From NCBI GenBank assembly GCA_950295325.1, contig OX485805.1, forward strand, positions 9,858,501-9,922,500: 64,000 nucleotides of DNA. Reading direction: 5' to 3'. The notes under the pieces were generated by a model, which saw only the letters and a list, made by a program, of their open reading frames with translations, searched no databases and was not told the origin of the DNA. Shown one piece after another: positions 12,125 to 23,000 of this stretch. This DNA comes from Polytrichum commune (Eukaryota > Streptophyta > Polytrichopsida > Polytrichales > Polytrichaceae). Positions within the stretch are counted from its first letter, which is position 1. The number at the start of each line of letters is the position of its first letter. A program made the position numbers and the translations under genes.

Positions 12125-14100
12125 TGGTTCAAATATCGATTAGTAGATGACCTAAAATCATCAAAGAACGTAGTGTTAAGATGATGGACATTCTCAAAAT
12201 CAATATGTATTTATTGGACTTTGAATATCTAAGGCACTTGCTCAAGTGGCTAAGGACCACGCCCATGTAGGTGAGGGGCAAGCATTTTATTTAGAAGAAT
12301 TATTCCTAGTCATGTTATTCAAATACAATTAAATATAATCTCATTGGTAACTTGTGATTGGAAGAGTTTCCCAAAAAAACAAAAAAAACAAAACTTGCCA
12401 TTTTTGTCTTGTTGCAACCTTTTGCAAGGTGATTGTTTTCGACCTATTGTAAATGGTTGCCATGACCATGATAAAGACAATCGAGGCATGCATTATTTTG
12501 TAAATATCTTTTTCCTTTTTTATTACTCCCACCTTGTCCCCCTCTTAGACCAAAAGATTGGGGACTATCTTGTCCCTCTTTTGTCCCATGATGCACACTT
12601 CCTTGCATGGAAATTGGCTCTACATACGAGCACTCGACATCGAGAGTTGCACTTGGACCTTCAAAGCATTTCACTCAAATGATTTGTGATCTTTGATTTG
12701 GAAAATGGAAATATTAGCATAAATAGGTGCAGTAACCCCAAGTGACGTCATTCCCAAAATCTCACTTGAAATGCTCCATACATATGAAATGCAACTTTGA
12801 ACTTGCCTTTGAGTCCAACAAAGCAAGTGAGAGTCCTTTTCGTATAGCTTCTCAAGATCTACCCTAACGAGGTATCAATGTATTAAACATCAAATTATTT
12901 TCACCCAATTGACCGTAGTGAGACTCCAAAGTGTTGATTGCTCTTGTGTTCATTAGGTACATGCTATTTCTAAGGGTAAGTCGAATGAAGCAAGCGATGA
13001 GTTGGTTATGTATAACTTATCGAGGTCCCATCCCACAATCTACTACTCGCCCAATTTTGCCTTGAAGTCCATATCCTTCTTGTTGCTCAAATCATCTAGG
13101 TATAGATGAAGGATCTACCTTTCTTGCCTACTTTAAGGGTCTTCCAAGCGAACTACCACCAATCAAATTCCACCGATCCATTTGACCACGATGACCTCCC
13201 AAAGTTCATTGTCCACTACAAGCATATGAGACTTGAACAATGTGATTTGCGTTGATGAAAATTGTCATACATCCATGAAAAATAAGGTAATCTACCACGA
13301 TGATTGATTTGTAGATTCTTCCACCGACACATGACATATTGTTCAAGTCTCGCAGAAAGAAAAGAAAAGAAAAAGTAACGCCCGCACATTGTGCCGGCGT
13401 GAATGCGAGCCCATTGTCCGAATGCTAAACACGGCGGGCCGTGTTGTAGCATGGGGAGTTATACCTCCGTTCAAGTCTCGCATGCTTCTTACTCAAATAA
13501 ACATAACATTAACCAATGATGTGTGAGTGCACCCTTTCTATTTCCAAGCCGCTTACATGTATGATTACATTCTAGCCTACTAATGTATCAAGGGTTGAGT
13601 TTTTGAAAAGGTTGTACCCAATACTACCCCACCTTCCTCGATGATGCCCACACTCAAATATAGTAATGCCAAGGCTAACTCCAAGTTACCGAGGACACAT
13701 GGCAAGCTTTTGTATTGAGGGCATGCCTAAGTCTTTGAGAAAACTATCCACGAATTTGGCCCAAGTGATTCTCATAGTTATCACATACTCGCAATACCAC
13801 ATGTCAAATTGCATGTAAATTCAGCCAACACAATGACACGCAACACACAACCAGGTCGGCATGTTTGGCTATTATGAATTGTTTATACTATAAAATGACT
13901 ATTGTTATCTAACCGGATGAGGAGAGTGGCCCAACTGGCCCTTTGCCCTTGTGAAGTGAATAACACTCAAGATGAGTACTATCGTATTGACCCTGAGAGA
14001 GCAACACCCTAGTGTTGAGTAAATGTTGTGTTAACATCTTTGGGCTTTCTTGATTTCATTAACGAATATTCGTTTAAATCCTCTAAATGGATCAGGTTGA
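12125..14100. other. Intergenic DNA, nothing recognised
   Basis: No convincing frames. It contains a 14-bp direct repeat GTTCAAGTCTCGCA (13341-13354 and 13469-13482) around a short GC-richer insert. The rest shows no repeat ends that I could pair. Confidence 0.35.
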
Positions 14101-14112
14101 TTCTCTTGAACA

Positions 14113-14345
14113 TAGCTCGGGAAGAACCCTCACTTAGTTACAGATGAACCGGTTGAGTTTGGGAAATAACCGGTTGACGTTCGAGACTTCAGGAGAATTA
14201 CCGATCATTGTAGAGGAATCTATAGAAGAATACACCTCAAATGAATAAAGCAAAACTGGAAGATTATGTCAACATGTAACCAGTTGGATTTAGAATCACT
14301 AGGATCTTGACCGACTACAGTAATTTCCTGCTTAAGTACGCACTT
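14113..14345 (+). mobile_element. Mutator-like non-autonomous family, copy 2
   Basis: Forward copy of the family at 5784-6012 (shared ACCGGTTGAGTTTGxGAAATA, GAGAATTACCGATCAT and GTCAACATGTAACC). It has an extra tail, CAGTAATTTCCTGCTTAAGT, that reappears inverted at 15443-15463. No clean target duplication was found. Confidence 0.55.
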
Positions 14346-14892
14346 TGAACCGGAGCCATTGGTGCGCACTTAGTTGGCAGGTGTGTACTTTACTCATATC
14401 ATTAGTGTTCTAGATTGGGCTAGTCGGAATAAGTAACCATTTAATACCCATCTAGCTTACCCCTAAAGAATACATGTTAGGTGCTCATGAAGCCATTGGT
14501 TTTGTTCGATCCCCTTCCCATCGAGGCTTGATGTTGATGGACAAGCTTTGACAACCCCATAAGAAGAAATCCACCTATTGATGACGAAATCCAGTCTCTC
14601 GAGACATTTGTTGAATCTGAAAGTGCTACCGACTTCAAAGGCTTCAAAGCTCTACACAACACTGTCCTCGACATCGACGTCCAGTTGCTTTGCTCCGATG
14701 TTCAAACAGAAGCTAGACAAATGTATGATGAACTGTGACGATTGTTCAAGACACTGCAGTGAAAGATTAACAACCTGACATTGAATGTCAAGCGTAAAAA
14801 ATTCATGCATTCACGGAAAATGACCTTGCATGACATCTTCAAACAACAAAACATGAACCCTTCTTTTTGTCCAAAAAATTGCACACTTATTA

Positions 14893-15424
14893 GGGGCACT
14901 TTATATTAGGGCCCATTTCCAAACCCTAGGCATCAACCAATGAGAGTGCTTAGATTGCCCAAATGGGCCCTAATATGGGCCCAAGGGCTTTATATTGAGA
15001 GTCGGCCCACTTCTCCTAAAGCTTGCGTGGCGGGTGACATGGCGGCGTTTTGGAGGGAAAAAACTGGGCCGAAGGCAAAAAAATGGGTCGAGGGTTTATG
15101 GAGACCCACTTCGCACCTACGGCCCACTTCACCCAACTTCCGTCATATAGTCATTTATGACTTTATGACTTTAGTTCAAACAAGGGCATAATTCATTTAA
15201 GACAAAGTGGGCCGTGGATTGGGCCTTACAATATAAAGTCCCTAGGCCCATTTGGAAGGCCCACTTTAAAGTAGAATTTCCAATTTGGACCCTACAAGTG
15301 GGCCTATGGACTTTATATTGCAAGGCCCACTCAACGGCCCACTTTGTAAAGTAGGGCTAAAGTTAAGGCCCACTTCAAGTCCAAGTGGGCTCAACTCCAA
15401 ATGGGCCCTAATATAAAGTGCCCC
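14893..15424. mobile_element. Tourist-like MITE with TTA target duplication
   Basis: Perfect 26-bp terminal inverted repeats starting GGGGCACTTTATATTAGGGC (14893-14918 and 15399-15424) are flanked directly by TTA on the left and TTA on the right. This is a PIF/Harbinger signature. The 532-bp body is rich in GGCCCA/TGGGCC motifs and has no coding capacity. It sits between two inverted copies of the Mutator-like family. Confidence 0.82.
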
Positions 15425-15432
15425 TTAACCGG

Positions 15433-15567
15433 GATGCGTACTTAAGCAGGAGATTACTGTATGCCCGAAAACTTCCCGGGCAGTGCTCCTGAAGTCTTGA
15501 ATTTGAACCGGTTATTTCTGAAACTCAACGGGTTCATCTGCAACTGGCAGTCAGTTCTTCCCGTTCA
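15433..15567 (-). mobile_element. Mutator-like non-autonomous family, partial inverted copy
   Basis: Reverse-strand match to 14113-14345 (GTACTTAAGCAGG, GAACCGGTTATTTCTGAAAC, CAACGGGTTCATCTGCAAC). It covers about 135 bp. With copy 2 it forms an inverted pair around 1.1 kb that includes the Tourist-like MITE. Confidence 0.5.
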
Positions 15568-15755
15568 TTGGTTAAGGAAACTTTTTGAAGCAGCAACAAC
15601 ACTATCCCCAGGCTTTGACCTATCTGTACTTCTAGTGCTAGTTTCAATGTGTGGCCCCTGCAACACACTTTGTCCGGCTCCATTTTCAAACATGAGACAA
15701 AGGCTGTTAGCCTGTACGAAGTTTTTGAAATTCAAAACAAACCCGATAACAGTTA

Positions 15756-16649
15756 CACCCTAACCTTGATAATGTCACACCCTCCGTTTCACCAAAAAAT
15801 GTGATATAAATAAGGTGTGACATAATTCATAATGTCACATTTTGTGCATAATGTGATATTATCAAAAAATATGTAAAAAAAAGAACAAATACGATACTTC
15901 AATGTTTTTGAATGTAAAATCTAATTCAAAATTGTGAATAACAACAAGAGCACATCATAATGTGTCATTGAGATAAGGTAAAGACCCTTCACTAGAGACA
16001 AAGAAGCTTCTAATGTCACATTGGTTTGTTGATGTTAAATGTGCAACACCAATGCTAATGAGTTTTTCATGGGATTTTTCCATTCCTAACAACTCTAGAG
16101 TGTTGAAAATCTGAGAACCTTGGCTAGCTATAAAATTCAAAACATCTTCAGCATATTTTTGTGCATCACTTAGCTTCACTACTTTAGACTCATCATCACC
16201 GCTATCAACAATCAATGGGTCTACTTCCATGGTATCAAGTACATGTTCACCATCTTGCACTAATTTCACAAGCTCTTCAGTAGAATATTCCACCTCAAAA
16301 TCATCTTCACCTTCCATGTTTAACATGAACCATCCCATGAACCATGCCCACCCATGCCCACCCAAAACCCATGGGCATGGGTATGGGCACCCAATGTAGG
16401 GCTCTACAAAGAAGCTCCTACAAAGAAGTCACATTGTTTTGCCCAAAGGTAGGTGGAGATGCCGATGTCATCCATATTACTTGTTATTATCACACTTACA
16501 CTCCAAATTTTGGGGAAAAATAGTTACATTATCAAGGGTGATAGTGATAATAACGAGGAAGTTTTACACTATGAAAATCGGTTTCAAACTTTTAGGTGAC
16601 AATATCAAGGTGTTCTATTACCAAGTGTGACATTATCAAGGTTAGGGTG
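15756..16649 (-). mobile_element. Pogo-like deletion derivative
   Basis: An 894-bp element with perfect 25-bp inverted ends beginning CACCCTAACCTTGATAATGT, flanked by the dinucleotide TA on each side (15754-15755 and 16650-16651), as in the Tc1/mariner-pogo superfamily. Short motifs similar to TGTGACATTAT recur inside both ends (about 15774-15860 and 16520-16640), like subterminal transposase sites. The start CCTTGATAAT is shared with the pogo transposase relic at 19051. It keeps only a C-terminal piece of transposase on the minus strand. Confidence 0.8.
15955..16365 (-). pseudogene. C-terminal remnant of pogo/Tigger-like transposase
   Basis: An open 136-codon frame rich in Asp/Glu. The block KLSDAQKYAEDVLNFIASQG matches KLPQAREYAQLLSNFIVEH in the other pogo relic (about 20640-20700), which is the far C-terminal region of that transposase. 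The DDE catalytic core is absent, so the element is non-autonomous. The first residues (MGGHGWAWFMGWF) come from a G-rich repeat and are probably not original. Confidence 0.6.
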
Positions 16650-17415
16650 TACTAGGAACAGGGGTACTGCATGCATTATATATGTTCCGGGTCCAAGAGT
16701 CTTGGGGTTCGACTTTGTTCTTTGGACTTGAGATTGGATCCAAGCTTGGGAATCGGTGTCCCGAATTACGAGGAGTGAAGTTGGATCGGAGTCCAAAGTA
16801 TGAGAAAGTGAGGTGGTATTGGTGTGGCATCTCTTCCATGTCGAATCTCGTCGGTTCCAAGACGAGAGAAGACTCCGACTAGATTGAGAAACCAAACTTC
16901 ATGTTGAGGTATGGGTTTGAGTCCAAAGTACGATCCATGATGGTGTGTTTTGGACCCCGAGTTTCTTGGATTTGGACCTTGATGTCAACCCCGTGCTTCT
17001 ATGAAGTTCTTGAAATTCAAACAGACCCGATGAAGCTACTAGGAAAGGGATACTGAATAATAACTCGAGTGGCATGGCACCTGGAAACTCAAGTTAACTT
17101 CAGATGGGTATTCATTATGTTCCAGGTCCATGAAACTTGGGGTTCGACTTTGATTTGTTCCTTGGAGTTAAGATTGGATCCAAGCTTGGGAATCAATGTC
17201 TCAACTTACAAGGAGCAAAGTTGAATCGGAATCCAAAGTATGAGAAAGTGAAGTGCTTTCATGCCAAATCTTGTCGGTTCCAAGACAAGAAACTACTCCA
17301 CCTATATTGAGAAACCAAACTTCAAGCTCGGGTCGAAACTTGAGTCCAAAGTAAGATCCTTTAAGGTGTGTTTTAAATCTCAAGTTTCTTGATTTTGTAC
17401 CTTGATGCAACCCCC
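16650..17415. repeat. Tandem duplication, about 385-bp unit
   Basis: Unit 1 (16650-17036) and unit 2 (17037-17415) align along their length. Shared blocks are GAGATTGGATCCAAGCTTGG versus AAGATTGGATCCAAGCTTGG, CCAAAGTATGAGAAAGTGA and GAGAAACCAAACTTCA. A partial earlier unit lies at 15712-15755, cut by the pogo derivative. Short frames here are not genes. Confidence 0.8.
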
Positions 17416-18590
17416 CCCCCCTAGTTTGTGTGTGGTAATGTGTGAGCCAAGTTACGTTTGAGTGATATAGGGTGGACACCCAAAAGCACATGTGTGATAA
17501 TGAGAGCGGACTATGTGCTTAGAATCTAAACATTATCATAGGTTCAAGTTGTGCAAAACATTAAGAATAGATAAAAAAAACCACGATGCTTACTTTATTA
17601 TGCGTGCATGGTATAGTAATTAGTAACTTTGCGGATGTTTTGGTCAATCATTCCTTTAATGTTTGGTTTTATCTCTTAAGTCTCTCTCAATGTATGTTTA
17701 TGAATATGAGTTTAGAATATACCATTTGCACAATGGGAGCACATGTCATCGAATAGAAGAGAATTTAAGGTAAGACCACATGACCCCATAATGATTTAGA
17801 GGTAAAGAAAATATTTATTTTGATCTCTTATAACTTTTGCATGTTAACTATGATTCCAAAACTTGCAATGACAATCTCTGTGTTTTGCAAATCGCTAAGT
17901 GAATGAGACGATTATGAGGCAGATCCAACGGTCAACATTGTCTTCCGTGTTGGAAGTCCCCTCAATACAACCACCTTATAAGTAATACCTTTATTCAACA
18001 TCTCAGTCGACCAGTAAGGTATATATGCTTAATTTGGTTTCTTCTCTTAATCAAACACCTATATTTGAGTGGTATGTGGTCAGATGTGGCTCCACCAAGA
18101 TACCAAAGAGTGAAGTGATTGAAAGAGATTGAACTATATACTCATAATATGCTAACCATTCTAGACTCGTAGTCAACATAATTGGGAAGATATATATGAC
18201 TACTGAATGAACACAAGAATCTTAACTTTTGATACTGAATGAGATATTCATATGAACCTCAAAAATTATGAGAAAAATGACTATGACCTTGATTTGGATT
18301 TGCTAACCATCTCGTGCTAATCGCATGTTTGATTTCCTAAGAGAAGTGGGCTAGTCCGAAAAGAAAAAGTAACCATACAAGACCCATCCACCTTAGTGCA
18401 GAGTGGACCTCACGGAACTTCACTTTATCCCACTCAACAGCAAAAGGCCATTTGGGGCTTTGGGCAAAGGAAAAGCCTCGGGTTACGTGTATGTTAATTC
18501 ATTATTGTCATTATTTGCCTCAAAATCATGACGATCCGTCTACCAAGATACAGGGATTCGAATCTCAATTTTGAATTTAACATATTCATG
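17416..18590. other. Intergenic DNA, nothing recognised
   Basis: AT-rich. It includes a run of ten C at about 17410 and a weak family R1 match at 18050-18090. No coding sequence or paired repeat ends were seen. Confidence 0.35.
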
Positions 18591-18593
18591 TAT

Positions 18594-18955
18594 ACTAAAT
18601 AGACCTTTTATTGTGGGCTATAGTAATTTCCTAGAGCCCACACTAATTTTCAAAACGAGAACTAATGTGGGGCACATTACATTCCAACCCACACTAATTT
18701 TCTACTAGAAATTTAGTTTGCGCCACATTAATTGGGACTTCTAGAAAACTATTGTGGCTGTTTATTTAATTTTATGCTACTTTTGTCCGATAAGTAATAT
18801 TCAAATTGTTGGTCGGAAGTCAATTTTTGAAGACTTAGGGGATGATCTGGGGTCTTCGACCTGGAATTAATTATACCTTGACTAGAAAATGAGTGTGGCC
18901 CACGCTAATCATTTCCATGCTAAATTTTCCACCCACACTAATAGGACTATTTAGT
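18594..18955. mobile_element. MITE with ACTAAATAG ends
   Basis: Imperfect inverted ends: ACTAAATAGACCTTTTATTG on the left and the inverse of ACTAAATAGTCCTATTAGTG on the right. The 362-bp interior repeats CCACACTAATTTTC in both orientations. No clear target duplication, so the superfamily is undecided. Confidence 0.5.
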
Positions 18956-19050
18956 GTTGTTGCTTAGTAATGTTATGCAGTCCAGGAAACCATATTCTTG
19001 GTTTTTGTTTGTGGAGCTCAACTAGCATAAGTTTAAGTGTAGACTAGGTA

Positions 19051-20950
19051 CAATTTAACCTTGATAATACGACACCTCAATTATACAATGTGTTTCCTAT
19101 CAACCAAACTTTCTAGTGTTAAATTAACCATTTTTATGACTACGACGCTCGTAATACGACCTTTTTCAAGCATGATTTGTCATAAAATAGAGGTAATTAA
19201 TGCATGCATGTGGTGCATGTATCCCACACTAGGATATGCCTTGGGAGTGGAGAGTACATGGTGAATTCGGCAACGGGTTAAGTGAAGTTCACTCAAGTTA
19301 ATTATTTAAAACCTCGGTTTCAAAACAAACATTGCACTTTTGAGTCTTTAGGTTAGGATGGAGGTTGTAGGATTTAGGGACTGTTGAATATGCAAACTGA
19401 AATTCTAAAGTTGTTGATTTCTCTTCTTGATTTGAAAATTGTCCTCACACCTGAATTTTACATCTTTTTAGATTGGAGACTTCAATCCTCGCCGACTTAT
19501 AATCCTATATTTGCCCATGCACCACTTCAATTTCTTGGCGCTAGAGGTGACGACAATCTTAAGTGGCGAATGCTTTTCATTTCGGTTATGATTTCAACAA
19601 TTTCGGTGTTGGTGACCACATCTACACACAAAACAACTTGCACACAATTTGGTAAGCACTGACCTCCTTCGCATTGGTTATGACACTAGAGGATGTTTGC
19701 AATATGGATGAGACTACCAGTTCATTTTATCATGCCCAACCAAACAAGACATAAGCACAGGGAAAAGTGTGTGGGCACAAAAATTAAAAAAATAGTCTCA
19801 CCCTTGCTCTTGTTGCACACACAACATGCATTGACAAATTGAAACTTGTGATTATTTACAAATCTCTACGCCCAAAATGCTTTGGAAGGTGGTTGCCAAT
19901 AGATCGTGTGTGGTGGTTTTCAAACCAAACGACTTGGATGACATCAGATGTATTTAAGAGTTGGATGATGAGCCTCATTGTACATTTCAAATCTCAAAAG
20001 TGGAAGGCACTTTTAGTTATGAACAATTATGCTACTCATTCCCTTAAGCATGTTGGTAGGGGTGAGTCATTTGGATTTTCAACTTTGCAGTTGAGAAATA
20101 CAATTATTGCTTTCTTACCATCAAATGTTACAAGTGTGGTATATATAATCCTTGGATCAAGGAACAATTGCTTCATTCAAAGTTCAATATAAGAAGAAGT
20201 TTTTGGAATGGTTTCTCTCTTAATTTGATTCTTCTACTAGTCACTAGGACTTGAGGAAAATAATGCCTAATGTAAGGCATTCTAATATGTGGTGCTCTCA
20301 AGTGTGGAGAGAGATGAATCTCCAAATCATATGAAACAACTGAAGGTTGTCCAAGATTTTACCTGTAGAACTTGCCATAGATGATGAACGTAAGAAATTG
20401 AGAATGTAAGAAGCAAAAAATGGATTGGCAAGTCTTGTTTCCTCTTCGAATCTTGAAAATGAAGAAATTGCCTATTGAAGAATGGGTGCAAGTGGTAGGA
20501 GAGGACATTGTTGATGCACAGTACAACATGGATGAGTTGGTGGATTTGGCATGGGTAGAGAATATCACTTGGAGTTACCTTTATATAAAGAGCCAATGAA
20601 AGAGAATGATGCGGATGACCAACCAACATCGACAATCAAGCTTCCTCAAGCTCGTGAGTATGCCCAATTACTATCAAATTTCATAGTGGAGCATCCATCA
20701 CGACTATGCTTTTTCGGAACTCCATATAATGCGGCATTGTGACCATATTCCTTTCATATAAAATGTTCTTCCATACTTATGTATCTTCAAGTATGTACAC
20801 AAACTGATATTTTGCATTGAATTAAGCCATTTTCTTATAAAAAAAACCCCCGATAATACGACATGTGGGACCAAAATGACATATCATGTAGAATACAACA
20901 TTCGGATAATACAACACTCTCTTGAGCAACGAAATGTGTCATATTAAAAG
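19051..20950 (+). mobile_element. Pogo/Tigger-like DNA transposon, degenerate
   Basis: The left end CAATTTAACCTTGATAATAC follows TA (19049-19050) and shares AACCTTGATAAT with the 894-bp derivative at 15756. Motifs GATAATACGACA recur near both ends (19066, 20863, 20906). The right tip is not cleanly found: a Mutator-like element begins at 20952. It contains a transposase relic with frameshifts and stops. Confidence 0.65.
19690..20742 (+). pseudogene. Pogo/Tigger-like DDE transposase, decayed
   Basis: Landmarks in order: DVCNMDETTSSF with the first catalytic Asp; DKLKLVIIYKSLRPKCFGRW; WMTSDVFKSWMMSLIVHFKS; KALLVMNNYATHSLKHV, where the second catalytic Asp of the usual VMDN is Asn; then FLPSNVTSVV. 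After a frameshift SLDQGTIASFKVQYKKKF carries the third Asp. Further fragments reach the acidic C-terminal tail ending near 20742. Stops, frameshifts and the D-to-N change make it non-functional. The N-terminal DNA-binding domain was not recognised upstream. Confidence 0.82.
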
Positions 20951-20951
20951 C

Positions 20952-21123
20952 AATGATCGGGGAGAACCGGCAGTTAGTTACAGATGAACCAGTTGAGTTT
21001 GAGAGATAACCGGTTGAAGTTCAAGATTGCAGGAAAATTACCAATCGTTTTAAAAGAATCTATAGAATATACCCCAATTTAATAAAGGAACACCGGAGGA
21101 TGTCAACATGTAACCGATCACTG
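20952..21123 (+). mobile_element. Mutator-like non-autonomous family, truncated copy
   Basis: It starts at the GATCGGGGAGAACCGG end and matches the family to ATGTAACCGATCA, lacking about 55 bp of the right part. Flanks ATTAAAAGC (20943-20951) and ATTAAAGGG (21124-21132) agree at 7 of 9 positions, a plausible old 9-bp target duplication. Confidence 0.55.
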
Positions 21124-21497
21124 ATTAAAGGGGGGGAAGAGTAACACATAATTCTTCAAAGATTCAGTGATGGTGGACTCCTTTTCAGAATCTCCCCACA
21201 TAGCCCGGGGTTCAAGTTTGAAGTAGCGCCCCCACCGATATTACTTAAGGCAAAATCACAGTCACCTGTATTGGGCTTCTTACCCTATGAGGCCGTCAGT
21301 TTTGGCAACAAGTAATTGATAAACTATCAAATTGCCAAGAAATTTAAGAACATTTCATACTGAATTTTGAGACGGAAAAATAAAATTCTCAATTGGATTG
21401 TCCGAAATAGTTGATTATTAAATGTTTATGAGAGTGTCTTGAAACAATGGATATTTCTTTCCATATATGTTGATGAAATCGCAATATAAAGTCCCTC

Positions 21498-21878
21498 CTC
21501 ATGTCAAATGCCCATGGCTAGATCACATCTTCATTTAGCTGGGCCCTGCCCCTTCCACGCCTCCCTCACTGTCCAGTTTTCATGTCCGCACATGCATGGG
21601 AACTCGTCCTCGTTGGGAACCAATGTGACAGGTCCCGGTCGAAATTACACATATTCAAGTTGACATCACTTTCGTTATTTCCAAGTTAATTGATGGAGTT
21701 TCTTGACATGCCAAAGGAGCTTATTGACCTAAGTGACCGGGTATTGTCATATTGGTTCCCATCATGGAAAAGTTCCCACACAGGTGCGGGTAGGAAGACT
21801 GGGCAGTGAAGAAAGCGTGAGAAAGACAGGGCCCAGCCGAATGAAGATGTGATCTAGCCCAGGGGCATGTCAAAACCA
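21498..21878. mobile_element. Foldback-type element with ~140-bp inverted arms
   Basis: The left arm (about 21498-21640) and right arm (about 21735-21878) are imperfect inverses across nearly their whole length. Shared blocks include CTAGATCACATCTTCATT and GCTGGGCCCTG near the tips, and GGGAACCAATxTGACA next to the short loop. Long arms with almost no interior suggest a foldback or Mutator-type MITE. No target duplication was identified. Confidence 0.7.
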
Positions 21879-22463
21879 AGTTAATATAGTCCATCCTCAC
21901 ATTGTGTAGTTTGAACTCTAGGCTGAAAATAAAAAAGAACTAGATAAGAAGCTCGAGGGATGGGAAGAGGTGAGCAACTCGGAGTCTTATTCCTAAAAAA
22001 CTTTAAATGAGGTGTTGACCCTACCCATGTCCCAAAGCAAAAATGATTTGGCGCCCAAGTGCCAAAACTGACCGTGGGGTACGGCATTACACAAGAATCA
22101 CTAACTACAGCTTATTTGACTCCGGAATTAGCATTGGATATGTTGAAATAACGTACAATGTTTATGACATTCAATGCCACTTCCTATTTATAATCACACA
22201 ACACTATAACCATCTACTATAGATCTCGTTTTCTACCAACAAAGGTCAAAGTGGTTGTTTGGACATTATAGAATATCAACATTTCTACTCGATAAATAAT
22301 TACATTCACGATTGGAAGTTGTAACATTGTGTAATTTTGAATAGTAAGTGACTTTAAATATCATAAATGGTGTAATGAAACCAAGTCAAGGTGACTTGAT
22401 TGTAGACATATGGGACACATGTTTCTACTAAACTTCCTTTAGCTTGGTAAGATTGGTAGGGAG

Positions 22464-22694
22464 CTATGATCGGGAAGAACCGACAGTTAGTTACAAATGA
22501 ACCGGTTGAGTTTGAGAAATAACCGGTTGAAGTTGAAGACTCCGGGAGAATTACCGATCATTTTAGAGGAATTTATAGAAGAATAAACCCCAATTTAATA
22601 AAGGAAAACTAGAGGATGTCAACATGTAACCGGTTGGACTTGCAAACACTAGGATCTCAACCGATTATGAATGCCCAAAAATCTCCCCGATCAC
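22464..22694 (+). mobile_element. Mutator-like non-autonomous family, best copy
   Basis: A 231-bp copy flanked by a perfect 10-bp direct repeat TGGTAGGGAG (22454-22463 and 22695-22704). Ends are TGATCGGGAAGA and, inverted, TGATCGGGGAGA. Target duplications of 9-10 bp fit the Mutator superfamily. This copy defines the family boundaries. Confidence 0.75.
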
Positions 22695-22769
22695 TGGTAG
22701 GGAGTCAAGTTTTTATGTTGGATGGATGAAAGGTATGCTCATATGCAATAGTTTCCCCAATCTCGATTA

Positions 22770-23000
22770 TGTTGATTATTGAACCCAAAACAAGTAACAA
22801 TTTTTGACAACATGTTCTAATCTTTGTCAAACCCATGTCGTTTTAATGTCTACTCTTAGATCCACACCTTAGCATGCACCACTCAAATATAGGTGTCCAT
22901 TTAAGACGAGTACCTGAATTGGGCCCATTTACCTTATGCGAAGTTGGAAGTGCCCACAATAGGGCCACATACTTTAACCTCTAACTTCCCAAGCAACCCA
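22770..23000. repeat. Dispersed repeat family R1, partial copy
   Basis: It shares ACCACTCAAATATAGGTGT with 3340 and, in reverse, the GTGGGCACTTCCAACTxC block with 3418 and 57354. Mixed orientation suggests rearrangement. Confidence 0.4.

Noticed and set aside
16605..17491. Several 70-100-codon frames
   Set aside because: They fall inside the 385-bp tandem duplication and differ between units.
18545..18560. GATTCGAATC resembling a tRNA B box
   Set aside because: No A box or cloverleaf around it; no tRNA was found anywhere in the window.
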